NCBI GenBank assembly: GCA_905221605.1
Contig: CAJNDS010001780.1
Coordinates: forward strand, 454,236-506,735
Direction of reading: 5' to 3'
DNA from: Symbiodinium natans
Taxonomy: Eukaryota; Sar; Dinophyceae; Suessiales; Symbiodiniaceae
DNA length: 52,500 bases
The position numbers and the translations under genes are program-made. The notes beneath the pieces were generated by a model that had not been told where the DNA came from, searched no databases, and saw only the letters and a list, made by a program, of their open reading frames with translations. This document shows positions 36,325-45,045 of this stretch, one piece after another (the first letter of the stretch is position 1; each line of letters opens with the position of its first letter).

Positions 36325-36420
36325 AATAATTCAACATACCCAGAGAATATATGGAAGGATTATACCATGCCCCTGAAATCCCTTTAAGGGGTATGCCCAA
36401 GGGGTGTGTTGAATATTTCT
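36325..36420. mobile_element. Hairpin element, single copy
   Basis: AATAATTCAACATACCC and GGGTGTGTTGAATATTT are inverted, with ATACCATGCCCC/GGGGTATGCCC inside. Confidence 0.7.
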
Positions 36421-36582
36421 TAGACTCTTAAACCCTAAGCCCTAAACCCTAAGCCCTATTTGCCGCCATTATTTCTTAGAAGCTAGGTTTGCCGGTTTAC
36501 GAACCCACCGCTGTCGGGCCATGGCGTCGCTCGCGCTTGGCCGGGCCATTCGCCTGCGGACGGCCTCCTGCAGGAGGCCTTA

Positions 36583-36691
36583 CCCTAAGGGTCCATGTAC
36601 CTAAATAGGGAATACTTGGGCCTTAAAGTACCTCCTATTTAGGGACTTTTGGGCCCAAGTATGTAATAATATGGTACATGGACCCTTAGGG
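36583..36691. mobile_element. MITE family C, copy 2 (uninterrupted)
   Basis: Ends CCCTAAGGGTCCATGTACC and GGTACATGGACCCTTAGGG, perfect inverted repeats. Its centre GGTACCTCCTATTTAGGGA has no telomeric array, so it serves as the empty-site comparison for 18723. Confidence 0.9.
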
Positions 36692-36814
36692 TTATCGTGG
36701 TGTCTGCACTTTTGCTTTGCTGAAGAACCCTGGCGTTAAAACCTCACGCCCTCCATTCTAGGGCTGTTTAGGATGTTACCTCCTATTTGCTTAAGAACCC
36801 CCCAAAAACAAATA

Positions 36815-36872
36815 TCATAATAATAATAATAATAATAATAATAATCATAATCATAATCATCATCATCATCAT
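36815..36872. repeat. ATA/ATC trinucleotide microsatellite
   Basis: (ATA)n then (ATCAT)n. 36700-37140 otherwise shows no exon. Confidence 0.9.
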
Positions 36873-37147
36873 AAAGAACATATGCTTCCTTGTAAGGGCA
36901 ATATAAGGACTACTATTTTTTTTTACTTTTTGGTGTTCTGAAGTAAATAGTAGGTGTAGGGCAGCCCTTGGAAATCCTAAACCCGAACACCCTGAAACCC
37001 TTAAAACCCTAATAACCCTAACCCTAACACCCCAAGACCCTGAAATCCTTATAACCCGAAACCCCTAAAGCCCTGAAGCCTTCGAATTTGGTGCTCTACT
37101 CTAAAACCTCACCCAAAACGCAAAAACCAAACCCTGACTTCAGGCAG

Positions 37148-37194
37148 CTACGCCGAGCCACGGCTTCCGAAGCGGATCGCCTTGAGGACACCGG
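37148..37194 (+). CDS. Candidate internal exon
   Basis: Acceptor GACTTCAGGCAG, then LRRATASEADRLEDT, donor GG|GTTTTTG. A G-strand array follows at 37207. Confidence 0.45.
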
Positions 37195-37200
37195 GTTTTT

Positions 37201-37292
37201 GAGGGGGGTTTAGGGTTTAGGGTTTAGGGTTTAGGGTTTAGGGTTTAGGGTTTAGGGTTTAGGGTTTAGGGTTTAGGGTTTAGGGAGGGGGG
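37201..37292 (+). repeat. TTTAGGG array flanked by GAGGGGGG
   Basis: Eleven units between two copies of the 8-mer GAGGGGGG (37201-37208 and 37285-37292). The repeat is low-complexity, so as a target duplication it is only moderate evidence. A G-run follows at 37306-37322. Confidence 0.9.
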
Positions 37293-37349
37293 AGGGGAAA
37301 GGAGGCGGGGGGGGGGGGGGGGTTGAAGCTCATTTCTACCGCCCCCAAG

Positions 37350-37397
37350 GCATCCACCTGACGAAAGTTTGCGCCATTTGCAAGCCACTTCGGACCT
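37350..37397 (+). CDS. Candidate internal exon
   Basis: Acceptor CCGCCCCCAAG. Frames HPPDESLRHLQATSD and GIHLTKVCAICKPLRT are both open; donor CT|GTAGTT. Choice of frame unresolved. Confidence 0.35.
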
Positions 37398-37429
37398 GTA
37401 GTTGCACCCAGTCCCTTGGGCCGGAGTAC

Positions 37430-38200
37430 CCACTACAAACCAATATGGGGCTAAACCCTAAACCCTGTCTACCATAAACCCTGTAGTATAAACTCCAAAC
37501 CGCTATCGCGCGCGAGGCTCCAGATCGAAGATACCATGGCGCCCAAAAAAGAACAAGGTCTCAAAGTCATATTTCCCACACCCTGGTAAGTTCCATCACT
37601 TGAAAGCCACCCATCTCCTGCCTAGACTTCCTGGCGCCTGTTTAGCCGGAGCTTCTTGGCGGCATTTCCGAAAGTTTGATTTCGAGGTTTGGCATTTCGA
37701 GCTTTAGGGGGCGGTCGGGTTTGGGGTTACGGTTTCTGGTTTAGGGAATAGGGTATTCAGGATTCAGGGAACCCGGAAAACCTAGGCCCATGCTTCAGTT
37801 GAGGGCAATGTGGCTTCAAGGATGTGAAACAGCTTCACCCAAGGTTTCAGGAATGGCGAAATATCTTTGTTGTGGAAGACTTGAAAAACATATTCTGGCT
37901 TGGGCTTCAAGGTTTTGAAGGGGAGCCTCAAGCCCCCACAGCTCTGCAGGTTGAGATCCTAAACTCTAAGCAATAAATTCCACCCTCAAAAAAATCTGCA
38001 GCTTCGAGTTCTGGAGTACCACGAAGCAACCTCAAGCTACCCCCTGACAGAGAGCTCCACAGTCACTGCCTTCATCGCGTAGCAATCTACCACTCTCTTG
38101 CTTTAAGTTGTGGTTCGAACTATCTTGGGGGATGGTTACAGGCATTAGTTTTCCTAAAGCAAAGTTAAATGTGCCTCTAGCCTGGCGAAAAGGCTTTCAA
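37430..38200. other. Unique sequence without confident exon
   Basis: Few telomeric units; no bounded open frame I would defend. Confidence 0.4.
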
Positions 38201-38249
38201 GGGACCTGTACGCGGCTACACGGGGCTAGTTTGTATTCCTAGCCTTGCG

Positions 38250-38516
38250 GTGCCCTTAAGAGCTCGGTGGTCGGGTGTATATTTTTTTGAACTGCGTGAG
38301 CAACTCATGGACCCCTCTGTTGCTTTAGGAGATTCTGCAAGGAAGCAAGAAGAGACGATGTCAAAACTCACAAAAAGGGTAGGTCGCCACACCATCACAC
38401 GAGCCACGTGCAGCGGATCGTCTATCTACTCTGCCTATGTGTGCTCGTCTGCCTCACATCATAGTCCAGTTTCGGCACAGAGTTCAGCATTCGGATTCTC
38501 TTTGTGGTACTTGTGA
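38250..38516 (+). CDS. Possible coding frame, 88 codons
   Basis: Continuous frame with plausible composition in the first half (WSGVYFFELREQLMDPSVAL, then SARKQEETMSKLTKR), followed by a Ser-rich half and a stop. No telomeric repeats inside. The true start is probably an acceptor near CTTAAG at 38258. Family unknown. Confidence 0.35.
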   Translation: MPLRARWSGVYFFELREQLMDPSVALGDSARKQEETMSKLTKRVGRHTITRATCSGSSIYSAYVCSSASHHSPVSAQSSAFGFSLWYL

Positions 38517-38519
38517 AAT

Positions 38520-39400
38520 CTAGACGACATGGTTTTGGGGCCCTGAACACCGTGATCTTTACATATGTAGAGCCTTAGACCACAAACTCTTGATCCATCC
38601 AGTCACCAAGGCAGCCAGGCCACTCCATCCGGATCGTCCCTGGAGGTACCTGCCTGAATCAACCTCCTGTTCTACTACAACTTTCAGGGGCTGTAGGGTT
38701 TAGGGTTTAGGGCTTAGGGTTAAGCCTGGAGAGAACGTTCAGGCTTTTACGTTCTAGGATTCTGGGACTTCGCAGCTTAGCAGAGTAGAAAGGCGCAGAT
38801 TCGTTTAGGGCTTAGGGTGTCAAATAACCAAAGATCCGTCAGGTGCTGGTTACTTAAGTCTTAGGGTTTAGGGTTTAGGGTTAGTGGTCTGCTGATATCT
38901 TGGGGGCTTGTCTGTTGTTCCTGATATTACTGTCGTTAGGGTGGACACAGATATTTACCTGATGAGAGACTCCTGGGCATGAAAGCGTGGTGTGCAGGTG
39001 AATGTTGGTTCTGCTGGCTTTGGGCTCAGGCTTGGGGCTTAGGCAAGTAGGGTTTAGGGTTTAGGGTTTGGGGTTTGGGGCTTAGGTAAGTAGATTGATA
39101 AGCGCTTTGAAGCGGGCTTACTTCCCACAGCTTACTCGAAACCCCAAAGCCCAAAAACCTCAACCAGACTCAACCATAAACCTGAAACACCGATTTTCCT
39201 CTGTTGAGGGCTTAGGTCGCGGAGGGATTTTGGGATGTTTTTGGAGGGTTTCGGAATTGTGGAGGGTTCAGGAAGTTTGGAGGTTTTGGAGGGGGTGCAG
39301 GGGTAGAAGCCGCTACGCCCCGAAAAATACGAGACTTAGGGGGCGTGCTCGCCCCTAAACCCTAGACCCCCTAAGCCGCCCCAGAACGCCTAAACCCTCC
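38520..39400. other. Mostly non-coding, scattered G-strand units
   Basis: Short TTTAGGG tracts at 38696, 38866 and 39048. An 87-codon frame at 39095-39358 lacks splice support. Confidence 0.4.
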
Positions 39401-39407
39401 CTGCCAG

Positions 39408-39448
39408 GCGCTTTCCAGGGAGATCCGCGACCTCTTTGAGCAGACAAG
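39408..39448 (+). CDS. Candidate internal exon, GC donor
   Basis: Acceptor CTCCCTGCCAG, then ALSREIRDLFEQT, donor AG|GCTGGG. Helical, charged; a TTTAGGG array begins 20 bp later. Confidence 0.5.
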
Positions 39449-39694
39449 GCTGGGGGAGGGCGCTCAAGGGTTTAGGGTTTAGGGTTTAGGGTTCTGACCA
39501 CCGTTTACCTACAGCATCCTAAACCCTAAACCCTATACCCCTACAAGGTTCAGGGTTAAGTGTCGCGAAAACTTCCGCAGGCTTAGAGGTACAGTCTTTC
39601 TGGTTGCCCTTTCCCACGCTTGACATCGGGCTTATTGCCCCCCAAACTCTCCCTAGCCCTGAACTTAGCAGCCAATCCTTTTAATCAGAAAAAC

Positions 39695-39884
39695 TACTTG
39701 GAGGTTCATGGTACTTGTTCACCCAACAATTACCGTATGACTTATATCCCAATTTTTACCATATGAAGGCACTTGAGGGGTTTACTAGTGGGTTAAAGGT
39801 GCTGTTGTAATTGGATACTAAGCCCTAAACCCTAAACCCTAAACCCTAAACCCTAAACCCTCAAGTACCATGAACCTCCAAGTA
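39695..39884. mobile_element. MITE family A, copy 6, interrupted by (CCCTAAA)n
   Basis: Ends TACTTGGAGGTTCATGGTAC and GTACCATGAACCTCCAAGTA are perfect. Near the right end TACTAAG is followed by six CCCTAAA units and then AAGTACCATG, so AAG is duplicated around the array. Other copies read ATAAGTACCATG with no array. Confidence 0.85.
39823..39862 (-). repeat. Telomeric array inserted in MITE A6
   Basis: Six CCCTAAA units ending CCCTC. Orientation is opposite to the array in the C1 element. Confidence 0.95.
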
Positions 39885-39921
39885 GAAGCTTAGAAATACC
39901 ACTGCCTTGTCTCTGCCCAAG

Positions 39922-39960
39922 GCCATCGGAAGAAGAGCTGGAGGCAAAGGACCGAAAGCG
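39922..39960 (+). CDS. Candidate internal exon, acidic/basic helix
   Basis: Acceptor CTCTGCCCAAG, one base, PSEEELEAKDRK, GC donor (G|GCTTAGGG) at the array start. Confidence 0.45.
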
Positions 39961-40082
39961 GCTTAGGGTTTAGGTTTTAGGGTTTAGGGTTAGGGTTTAG
40001 GGTTTAGGGTTTAGGGTTTAGGGCTTAGGGTTTAGGGTTTAGGGTTTAGGGTTTCGGGTTTAGGGTTTAGGGTTTAGGGTTC
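39961..40082 (+). repeat. TTTAGGG array, about 16 units
   Basis: Begins at the proposed donor of the exon at 39922. Contains CTTAGGG and TTTCGGG variants. Confidence 0.95.
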
Positions 40083-40321
40083 CATGCTTGGATACCAGGT
40101 AGGCCTCTGAAATATTTCAGATTTCCCCTTAGTGGGTTCAAGAGGGTTTTGTTTAGGAATCTTTTTCAGAGGGTTTTTATGGGCCATCCTGGGATAGGTC
40201 TATCCCTAAACCCCAAGCCCTGAACCCTGAACCCTGTAACTTAACCCTGCCAAAGCCCGTCAGCCCCGCCTTCCCAGACTTCTCAGCGACATGCAAGGAA
40301 AGTCAGCCCCGTCCTTGTTCA

Positions 40322-40475
40322 TAGGGTTTAAGGTTTAGGGTTTTTGGTTTAGGGTTAGGGTTTAGGGTTTAGGGTTTAGGGTTTAGGGTTTAGGGTTTAG
40401 GGTTTGGGGTTTGGGGTTTGGGGTTTGGGGTTTGGGGTTTGGGGTTTGGGGTTTGGGGTTTAGGGTTTAGGGTTT
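40322..40475 (+). repeat. TTTAGGG array with central TTTGGGG block
   Basis: Seven TTTAGGG units, then eight consecutive TTTGGGG units, then three TTTAGGG. The variant is a contiguous block, which points to local amplification. Confidence 0.95.
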
Positions 40476-40656
40476 ATCGTGAAGAAGTCCCTTCCAGCCA
40501 CAAGCCCACATCCTAAACCCAAGCAACCCCACAACTCCTCTAACCCCAAATCCTAGACCCAAAAAATCCTATACTCCCTTAAACCCTCAGCAACCCCAAA
40601 ACTTACTAGAACCACAAAGCAGCCCGAAGCCCTAAGCCTTAAACCTGAAATCGCAG

Positions 40657-40731
40657 AGGACATGCTTTTCCGGAAGATCGAAGCCGCGGGAAAGGACTTC
40701 GTCCGTTTCAAACGGCGTGTAGTCGGGCAGG
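40657..40731 (+). CDS. Candidate internal exon, 24 codons
   Basis: Acceptor CTGAAATCGCAG, two bases, DMLFRKIEAAGKDFVRFKRR then VVGQ, donor G|GTTCAGGG. Well-formed basic helix. Confidence 0.55.
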
Positions 40732-40734
40732 GTT

Positions 40735-40790
40735 CAGGGTTCGGGGTTCGGGGTTTAGGGTTTAGGGTTTAGGGTTTAGGGTGTATAGGG
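40735..40790 (+). repeat. TTCAGGG/TTCGGGG/TTTAGGG tract
   Basis: Starts at the donor of the previous exon. Confidence 0.9.
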
Positions 40791-40902
40791 TTCCATAAGG
40801 TTTAGGACTATAGGCGGCTTTCGGGTTCCAGCACGGTGCGAGGCTTTTGGGCTTCAGGGCTTTTGGCGATTGGGGTGTACCCGAGACTCTTGATATTCAT
40901 TT

Positions 40903-41184
40903 TTGATCGGGTATACGTACCTATTAATTAAGGGGCAATCCTGTTTCGTACCGGAATGTTTACAGGAATTCAAAATAGCCGGACTCCAGAAAATTCCGGA
41001 GTTTCTTATTCAAAAAAATAGATTTTTGCTTCCCGCTGCACAACTACGGGTAACCCTTGTCAATAGGGGTGCCCTCTATAACTTTCTGGAACTTCGCATG
41101 ATAGCGGGTAGCGATACTAAAGCGGGTGCAACATTACCTACTTGGGCTCGTTGTAGCTCTAGGAACTCTAGACCCTATATCTGA
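40903..41184 (+). other. Compositional island with an open frame, possible organelle-derived DNA
   Basis: A 93-codon frame without an ATG start, AT-richer than its neighbours and free of telomeric units. Segments such as QNRFLLP-like and VNRGALYNFLEL look unlike the GC-rich exons, and codons are A/T-ending. It could be a nuclear copy of organellar DNA (coding or rRNA) or an unrelated gene piece. I do not recognise it. Confidence 0.3.
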
Positions 41185-41390
41185 ACCTAGACTTAAGACG
41201 CCCAAAAAACCCTGCACACAAGACCCGACACAAGACCCGACACAAGACCCTTAAACCCTGTACCCTAGACTCCTAGACCTTAAATGCCCCAAGCTCTGTC
41301 GAGCCTAAGCTGTGTTTCTGACTTGGCGCTGGGCTGTATAAGTCGAGGGCTTGTGGTTCGTGCTCGTTTGCTGTTTGGCCTCTAGGCCCC

Positions 41391-41493
41391 CTGGTGCTTA
41401 GTAGGAAGGAGGGAATTATGAGGGAATTAGGGCCATATATTCCTTTTGGGATTATGTAGGGGCCTAATTCCCTCCTTCCCTACAAAGAACCAG
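41391..41493. mobile_element. MITE family D, copy 3
   Basis: Ends CTGGTGCTTAGTAGGAAGG and CCTTCCCTACAAAGAACCAG, with AGGGAATTAGGGCC/GGCCTAATTCCC inside. Confidence 0.85.
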
Positions 41494-41653
41494 CCAGTTG
41501 TGGAGGATCTTCGAGGCCGAGAGAGAGAGAGGCCAAGTGTTGAAATGATCGTGGCAAAGCCCCTAACGAGCAGTACACCCAGCTGAAGGGAGCAGGCAGT
41601 TGCTCGAAACGTTTAGGGTGTAGGGTTTAGGGTTTAGGGTTTTGAGGCATCAG

Positions 41654-41756
41654 TTCACCCGGACCAGTGCCGAAGAAGACGCCCAGACCTACAGACCGTG
41701 GAAAGCTGCGGTGGACTACGAGCCGGCTCGCACACAGCCCGGCCATGCCAAAAACC
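41654..41756 (+). CDS. Candidate exon before a C-strand telomeric intron
   Basis: Acceptor GAGGCATCAG. The best frame reads FTRTSAEEDAQTYRPWKAAV then DYEPARTQPGHAKN plus one base, donor C|GTAAACCC. All three frames are open, so frame choice rests on composition. Codon endings are G/C-rich. Confidence 0.5.
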
Positions 41757-41813
41757 GTAAACCCTAAACCCGAAACCCTAAACCCTAAACCCTAAACCCT
41801 AAACCCTGAACAG
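41757..41813 (+). other. 57-bp intron candidate made of CCCTAAA repeats
   Basis: Begins GTAAACCC and ends CCCTGAACAG. Everything between is CCCTAAA with one CCCGAAA. GTAAAC is a good donor and ACAG an acceptor; CTAAAC inside each unit resembles a branch-point sequence. It is the mirror case of the G-strand intron at 16292. Confidence 0.5.
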
Positions 41814-41903
41814 TTTTTGGGAGCTTGCGAAAGAGGTCCGGACGGCCGCGACCAAGACGAGCCGAGGCGCCGCCCTCTTCTCAGACCAAGAAGCTTGAAG
41901 GAT
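41814..41903 (+). CDS. Candidate exon after the telomeric intron
   Basis: Open in all three frames: phase-1 continuation LFGSLRKRSGRPRPRRAE..., a frame reading FWELAKEVRTAATKTSRG then AALFSDQEA-stop, and FLGACERGPDGRDQ... The first two are equally possible. The right end meets an array flanked by 10-bp repeats. Confidence 0.4.
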
Positions 41904-41969
41904 GTGAAGTAGGGTTTAGGGTTTAGGGTTTAGGGTTTAGGGTTTAGGGTTTAGGGTTTGGATGTGAAG
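41900..41969 (+). repeat. TTTAGGG array with 10-bp flanking direct repeats
   Basis: GGATGTGAAG at 41900-41909 and at 41960-41969 brackets seven TTTAGGG units. Removing the array and one copy leaves two frames open through the join. The right copy ends in AAG and could serve as acceptor; the left has GATGTG with GT. Confidence 0.9.
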
Positions 41970-42301
41970 GCCTTCTGCGGAACCCCCCCCGATTTAAGCC
42001 TCCCAGAGCCCTAAGATGCTAAAATCAATCCCGCGGCCCTCAAACCAAAACCCTTAAAACCCTAAAGCAAGCTCTCAAAAACCCTAAAATTCCCGAATAA
42101 AAGCCTAAAAAAAAAAAAAACTATATAAAGCCCTAACACCCCCCCCCACAAAAAGAAAAATAAATACACTTCAATGTCGCCTACAGCCTTAAATAGCAAC
42201 CCTTAAAACGCCTAAAAACCATCCTATATAAAACCCTCCCCCCCCCAAAAAAAAATAAAATAATAATAAAACTTGAAACCCCTCTCAAGTTCTGACCGCA
42301 G

Positions 42302-42383
42302 GAGTCCCTGGACGGCTGCCGCGCCGAGGCCTTCGGCTCGGCGGGCTGCGGGCAGTGGACCGCCGGGAGCAACGCGGCTTCCG
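42302..42383 (+). CDS. Candidate internal exon, Gly/Ala/Cys-rich
   Basis: Acceptor TTCTGACCGCAG, then ESLDGCRAEAFGSAGCGQWT then AGSNAAS, donor GA (G|GATTTGG) or GT 10 bp later. Product unknown. Confidence 0.5.
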
Positions 42384-42651
42384 GATTTGGGGGTGTAGAG
42401 TTTTCTAGGGGTTTTTAGGGTGTCTTAGGTGATTTCATGGTTTTGTTTCGGGATTCTAGGGGATTTCGGGATTTTAGGGGTTTTAGGGGGTTTAGTGCAA
42501 TTAGGGTTTAGGGAGTTTGGGTTTAGGGAGTTTTGGGAATTAGGGTTTAGGGTTGAGCGCTCAAACCCTATAAATGCTGTCGGCCCTATCAACCGGATAA
42601 ACCCTGTAAAGCACTGAGCCCTGTTTAGGGTTTGGGGTTTAGGGAGTTTAG

Positions 42652-42909
42652 GGTTTGGTGGCTGTGTACAAGAAGCAGTCGATTTGGTTGTCCAGCGAAG
42701 AAGTACGAAAATGGCACGAAGAGCAAGACGCGAAGAGAGTCGAGAAGCTGCTGAACGCGAAGCTCGAAGAGCTGGGAAAGAAAGGGGGGAAGCGAGCAGG
42801 AAAGAAGTCCGAGAAGGGCAAGCCCATCAACCCAAGAAAAGGACAGGAGAGCTGGAACTTGCAGCAAGACCAAGGATGGCAAGATCAAGATTGGCAGCAG
42901 CAGAGTTAA
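42652..42909 (+). CDS. Terminal exon, Lys/Glu-rich protein with Gln/Trp tail
   Basis: Acceptor GAGTTTAG. After two or three leading bases the frame reads VAVYKKQSIWLSSEEVRKWH, a coiled-coil-like EEQDAKRVEKLLNAKLEELG, a basic KKGGKRAGKKSEKGK segment and a tail rich in QD, GWQ and WQQQS before TAA. The alternative frame (Arg/Ala/Glu-rich) is also open for 96 codons and is probably a shadow. This is the longest repeat-free terminal exon after the 25.7-kb frame. Possible nuclear or RNA-binding protein C-terminus. Confidence 0.55.
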   Translation, partial: GLVAVYKKQSIWLSSEEVRKWHEEQDAKRVEKLLNAKLEELGKKGGKRAGKKSEKGKPINPRKGQESWNLQQDQGWQDQDWQQQS

Positions 42910-42989
42910 GGTTGGTACGACGTTCCACGGCAAGTGCCACCTTTGTTGTTATACAACCTATACAACCCTTATAATAGACACGACATGTA

Positions 42990-43160
42990 TACTTGGAGCT
43001 CATACGTCGGATCCCTCTAACCAGGGGTAAAGGACCATACCAAGGGCCCCTTGTTCCGACCTTAGATTCCGTGATGACTCAGGTGGGCTTCTAAGCACCC
43101 TCAACCCCAAACCCGAATTGAAACCCTAGTTTAAACCCTAAACCCAAACCCTGCCTGGGA
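42990..43160. other. Dispersed repeat fragment (family J)
   Basis: GGTAAAGGACCATACCAAGG and GCCCC recur at about 43585 as GGTTAGGGACCATACTAAGG. A hairpin-type element is likely; boundaries not defined. Confidence 0.45.
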
Positions 43161-43239
43161 CCCATTTGACCTACAGTTTTGTGGATTATACAGACCAAAT
43201 ATAGGGTAGTTACTACTATGTAAACTGTAGGGTTTTGTC

Positions 43240-43258
43240 ACGGGGGGGGGGGGGGGGT
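43240..43258. repeat. G homopolymer
   Basis: About 17 G, followed by C-strand units up to 43378. Confidence 0.85.
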
Positions 43259-43389
43259 GTTGCTGGCACAAGGAGACCCTAAAGCCATAAACCCTCAACC
43301 CCTAAGCCCTACATCCTAAGCCCTGAACCCGAAACCCTAAACCCTAAACTCCTAAACCCTAAACCCCTAAACCCTAAGTGAAAGCCAAG

Positions 43390-43442
43390 GCGACCTGGAC
43401 ATCTGCCTGCTGGCGCCCGGCGTGACGGAGAGGCACTCGCAG
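43390..43442 (+). CDS. Candidate internal exon
   Basis: Acceptor GAAAGCCAAG, two bases, DLDICLLAPGVTERHSQ, donor CAG|GTGGGA. It has C-strand repeats before and G-strand repeats 25 bp after. Good composition. Confidence 0.5.
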
Positions 43443-43464
43443 GTGGGACGGCCCATTCTTCTTA

Positions 43465-43548
43465 GGGTAGTCTAGGGTTTAGGGTTTAGGGTTTAGGGCT
43501 TAAGGTTCAGGGTTTAGGGTTTAAGGTTCAGGGTTTAGGGTTTAGGGT
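43465..43548 (+). repeat. TTTAGGG tract with TTCAGGG
   Basis: Ten units, mixed. Confidence 0.9.
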
Positions 43549-43657
43549 TTCCTGGTCCCTTACATCAGAACCCATTAAAAGGAGGTTAGGGACCATACTA
43601 AGGGCCCCTGTAACTGCCCGAAGAATTCTGACCCCAAGGAGTTTTTGGGCCCCACAG

Positions 43658-43738
43658 CCTTCTACCCTACCAACTCGGCGCACCAGGTGCGTGGCCTCAA
43701 GAAGGTGGCGAGCATTCTCCGGCAGTCAGGAGCACCGG
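43658..43738 (+). CDS. Candidate internal or terminal exon
   Basis: Acceptor GGGCCCCACAG, two bases, FYPTNSAHQVRGLKKVASIL then RQSGAP. Donor CCG|GTCTTT, or read-through to TAG at 43752 (VFQR-stop). Convincing peptide; family not recognised. Confidence 0.55.
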
Positions 43739-43867
43739 TCTTTCAAAGATAGATATTGCAACACATTGTAGGGGGAAAACGTTTTGGGCTCAAGGATTGT
43801 CATGGTGGAGTGTGGGTCTGGGTTCGAGGCTGATGCTGGGTTCAGGTTTGAGACTCGAGAGCTTAAC

Positions 43868-43972
43868 TAAACCCTAAACCCTAAACCCTAAACCCTAAAC
43901 CCTAAACCCTAAACCCTAAACCCTAAACCCTAAACCCTAAACCCTAAACCCTAAACCCTAAACCCTAAACCG
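43868..43972 (-). repeat. Clean CCCTAAA array, 15 units
   Basis: Fully homogeneous, between CTTAACTAAA and CCGGCGCAG. Confidence 0.95.
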
Positions 43973-44017
43973 GCGCAGGGTTGTAAGCTTGTGAACCCTG
44001 AACTCTCAACCCCGCAG

Positions 44018-44084
44018 GAGCCAGCCACAACATCGAACCACGTTTCGGTGCGCAGATGCCGCCTGGCAGCAAGCACCGATTAGG
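44018..44084 (+). CDS. Candidate internal exon
   Basis: Acceptor CTCTCAACCCCGCAG, two bases, ASHNIEPRFGAQMPPGSKHR, possible GC donor in TTAGG|GCTC. The exon end overlaps the first copy of a 26-bp repeat that brackets the following array. Confidence 0.45.
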
Positions 44085-44199
44085 GCTCTTCGGGTTTGTT
44101 TGTTTAGGGTTTAGGGTTTAGGGTTTAGGGTTTAGGGTTTAGGGTTTAGGGTTTAGGGTTTAGGGTTTAGGATTTAGGGCTCTTCGGGTTTGTTTGTTT
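44080..44199 (+). repeat. TTTAGGG array with 26-bp flanking direct repeats
   Basis: TTAGGGCTCTTCGGG plus TTTGTTTGTTT occurs at 44080-44105 and, identically, at 44174-44199, with nine TTTAGGG units between. This is the longest flanking duplication found around an array. Confidence 0.9.
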
Positions 44200-44335
44200 G
44201 GGGTTTGCACGGTTCAGAGGGTTTTGAGGTAAATAAACAAAAAGGATTACAGGCGGATTACAGGCTTCATTAAACCCGAAACCCTAAACCCTCAATCCTA
44301 AGCCCTCAGTATTTTTGAGTGTCTATGGATGCCTA

Positions 44336-44434
44336 TTGGGATGTTCCCCCATATACTAGCAGTCCTCAATAGCGATTATAACAGGGGCTATAATCCCTTT
44401 TGTTAGTATGTTAGTATAAGGGGGAACATCCCAA
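44336..44434. mobile_element. MITE family B, copy 4
   Basis: TTGGGATGTTCCCCC and GGGGGAACATCCCAA pair perfectly. Core AGTCCTCAATAGCGATTAT. Confidence 0.9.
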
Positions 44435-44775
44435 GACCAAGCCCTGAACCCCCCGAACCGGACTGTACCTTAGAGAGCTATGGTTGCTCAGCGCTACTTC
44501 TGAATGTCGTAAAATAATCTTCTTGGTTTGGGGTACTACCTGAAGGGCCTATCATTTACATCTGTCCTTCGGCAGCGCCCGAAATATTTTCACTGCTTTG
44601 CAACAGGTTCCCCCCAAAAAAAAAATAATAATTAATAATAATAGTAATAATGAAATAGCAGAATGCGTTGGAGCTGCTGCAGCCTCCACAACAACACTTA
44701 CCCTGGGCTCCCCAAGTACAATGCTTGGGCGAACTTAAAGAGGGCCAGTGCAACTCTATTTGCGGGCTTTGCGGG

Positions 44776-44948
44776 GTAGGGTTTAGGGTTTGGGGTTTTA
44801 GGGTTTTAGGGTTTTAGGGTTTTAGGGTTTAGGGTTTAGGGTTTAGGGTTTAGGGTTTAGGGTTTTAGGGTTTTAGGGTTTTAGGGTTTTAGGGTTTTAG
44901 GGTTTTAGGGTTTTAGGGTTTTAGGGTTTTAGGGTGTAGGGTTTTGGG
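44776..44948 (+). repeat. TTTTAGGG octamer array
   Basis: Two blocks of TTTTAGGG (four, then ten units) around seven TTTAGGG heptamers. 44440-44775 before it holds unique DNA with no exon. Confidence 0.95.
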
Positions 44949-45045
44949 GTTTGAGAGGGGCCCGGTGCTGGGTGCTTCTTTCTGCAGGGTTTCGCGTACG
45001 CCACAAGGCTTTGAGGGAGTATGGGACTACCAGGGTTTTCTGTCG

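Noticed and set aside
42684-42974. Arg/Ala/Glu-rich 96-codon frame
   Set aside because: It overlaps the 42652-42909 exon by +1; the Lys/Glu/Gln/Trp frame has the better codon pattern, though this alternative cannot be excluded.
44776-44948. CRISPR-like array
   Set aside because: Units are contiguous 7-8-mers without spacers of constant length.
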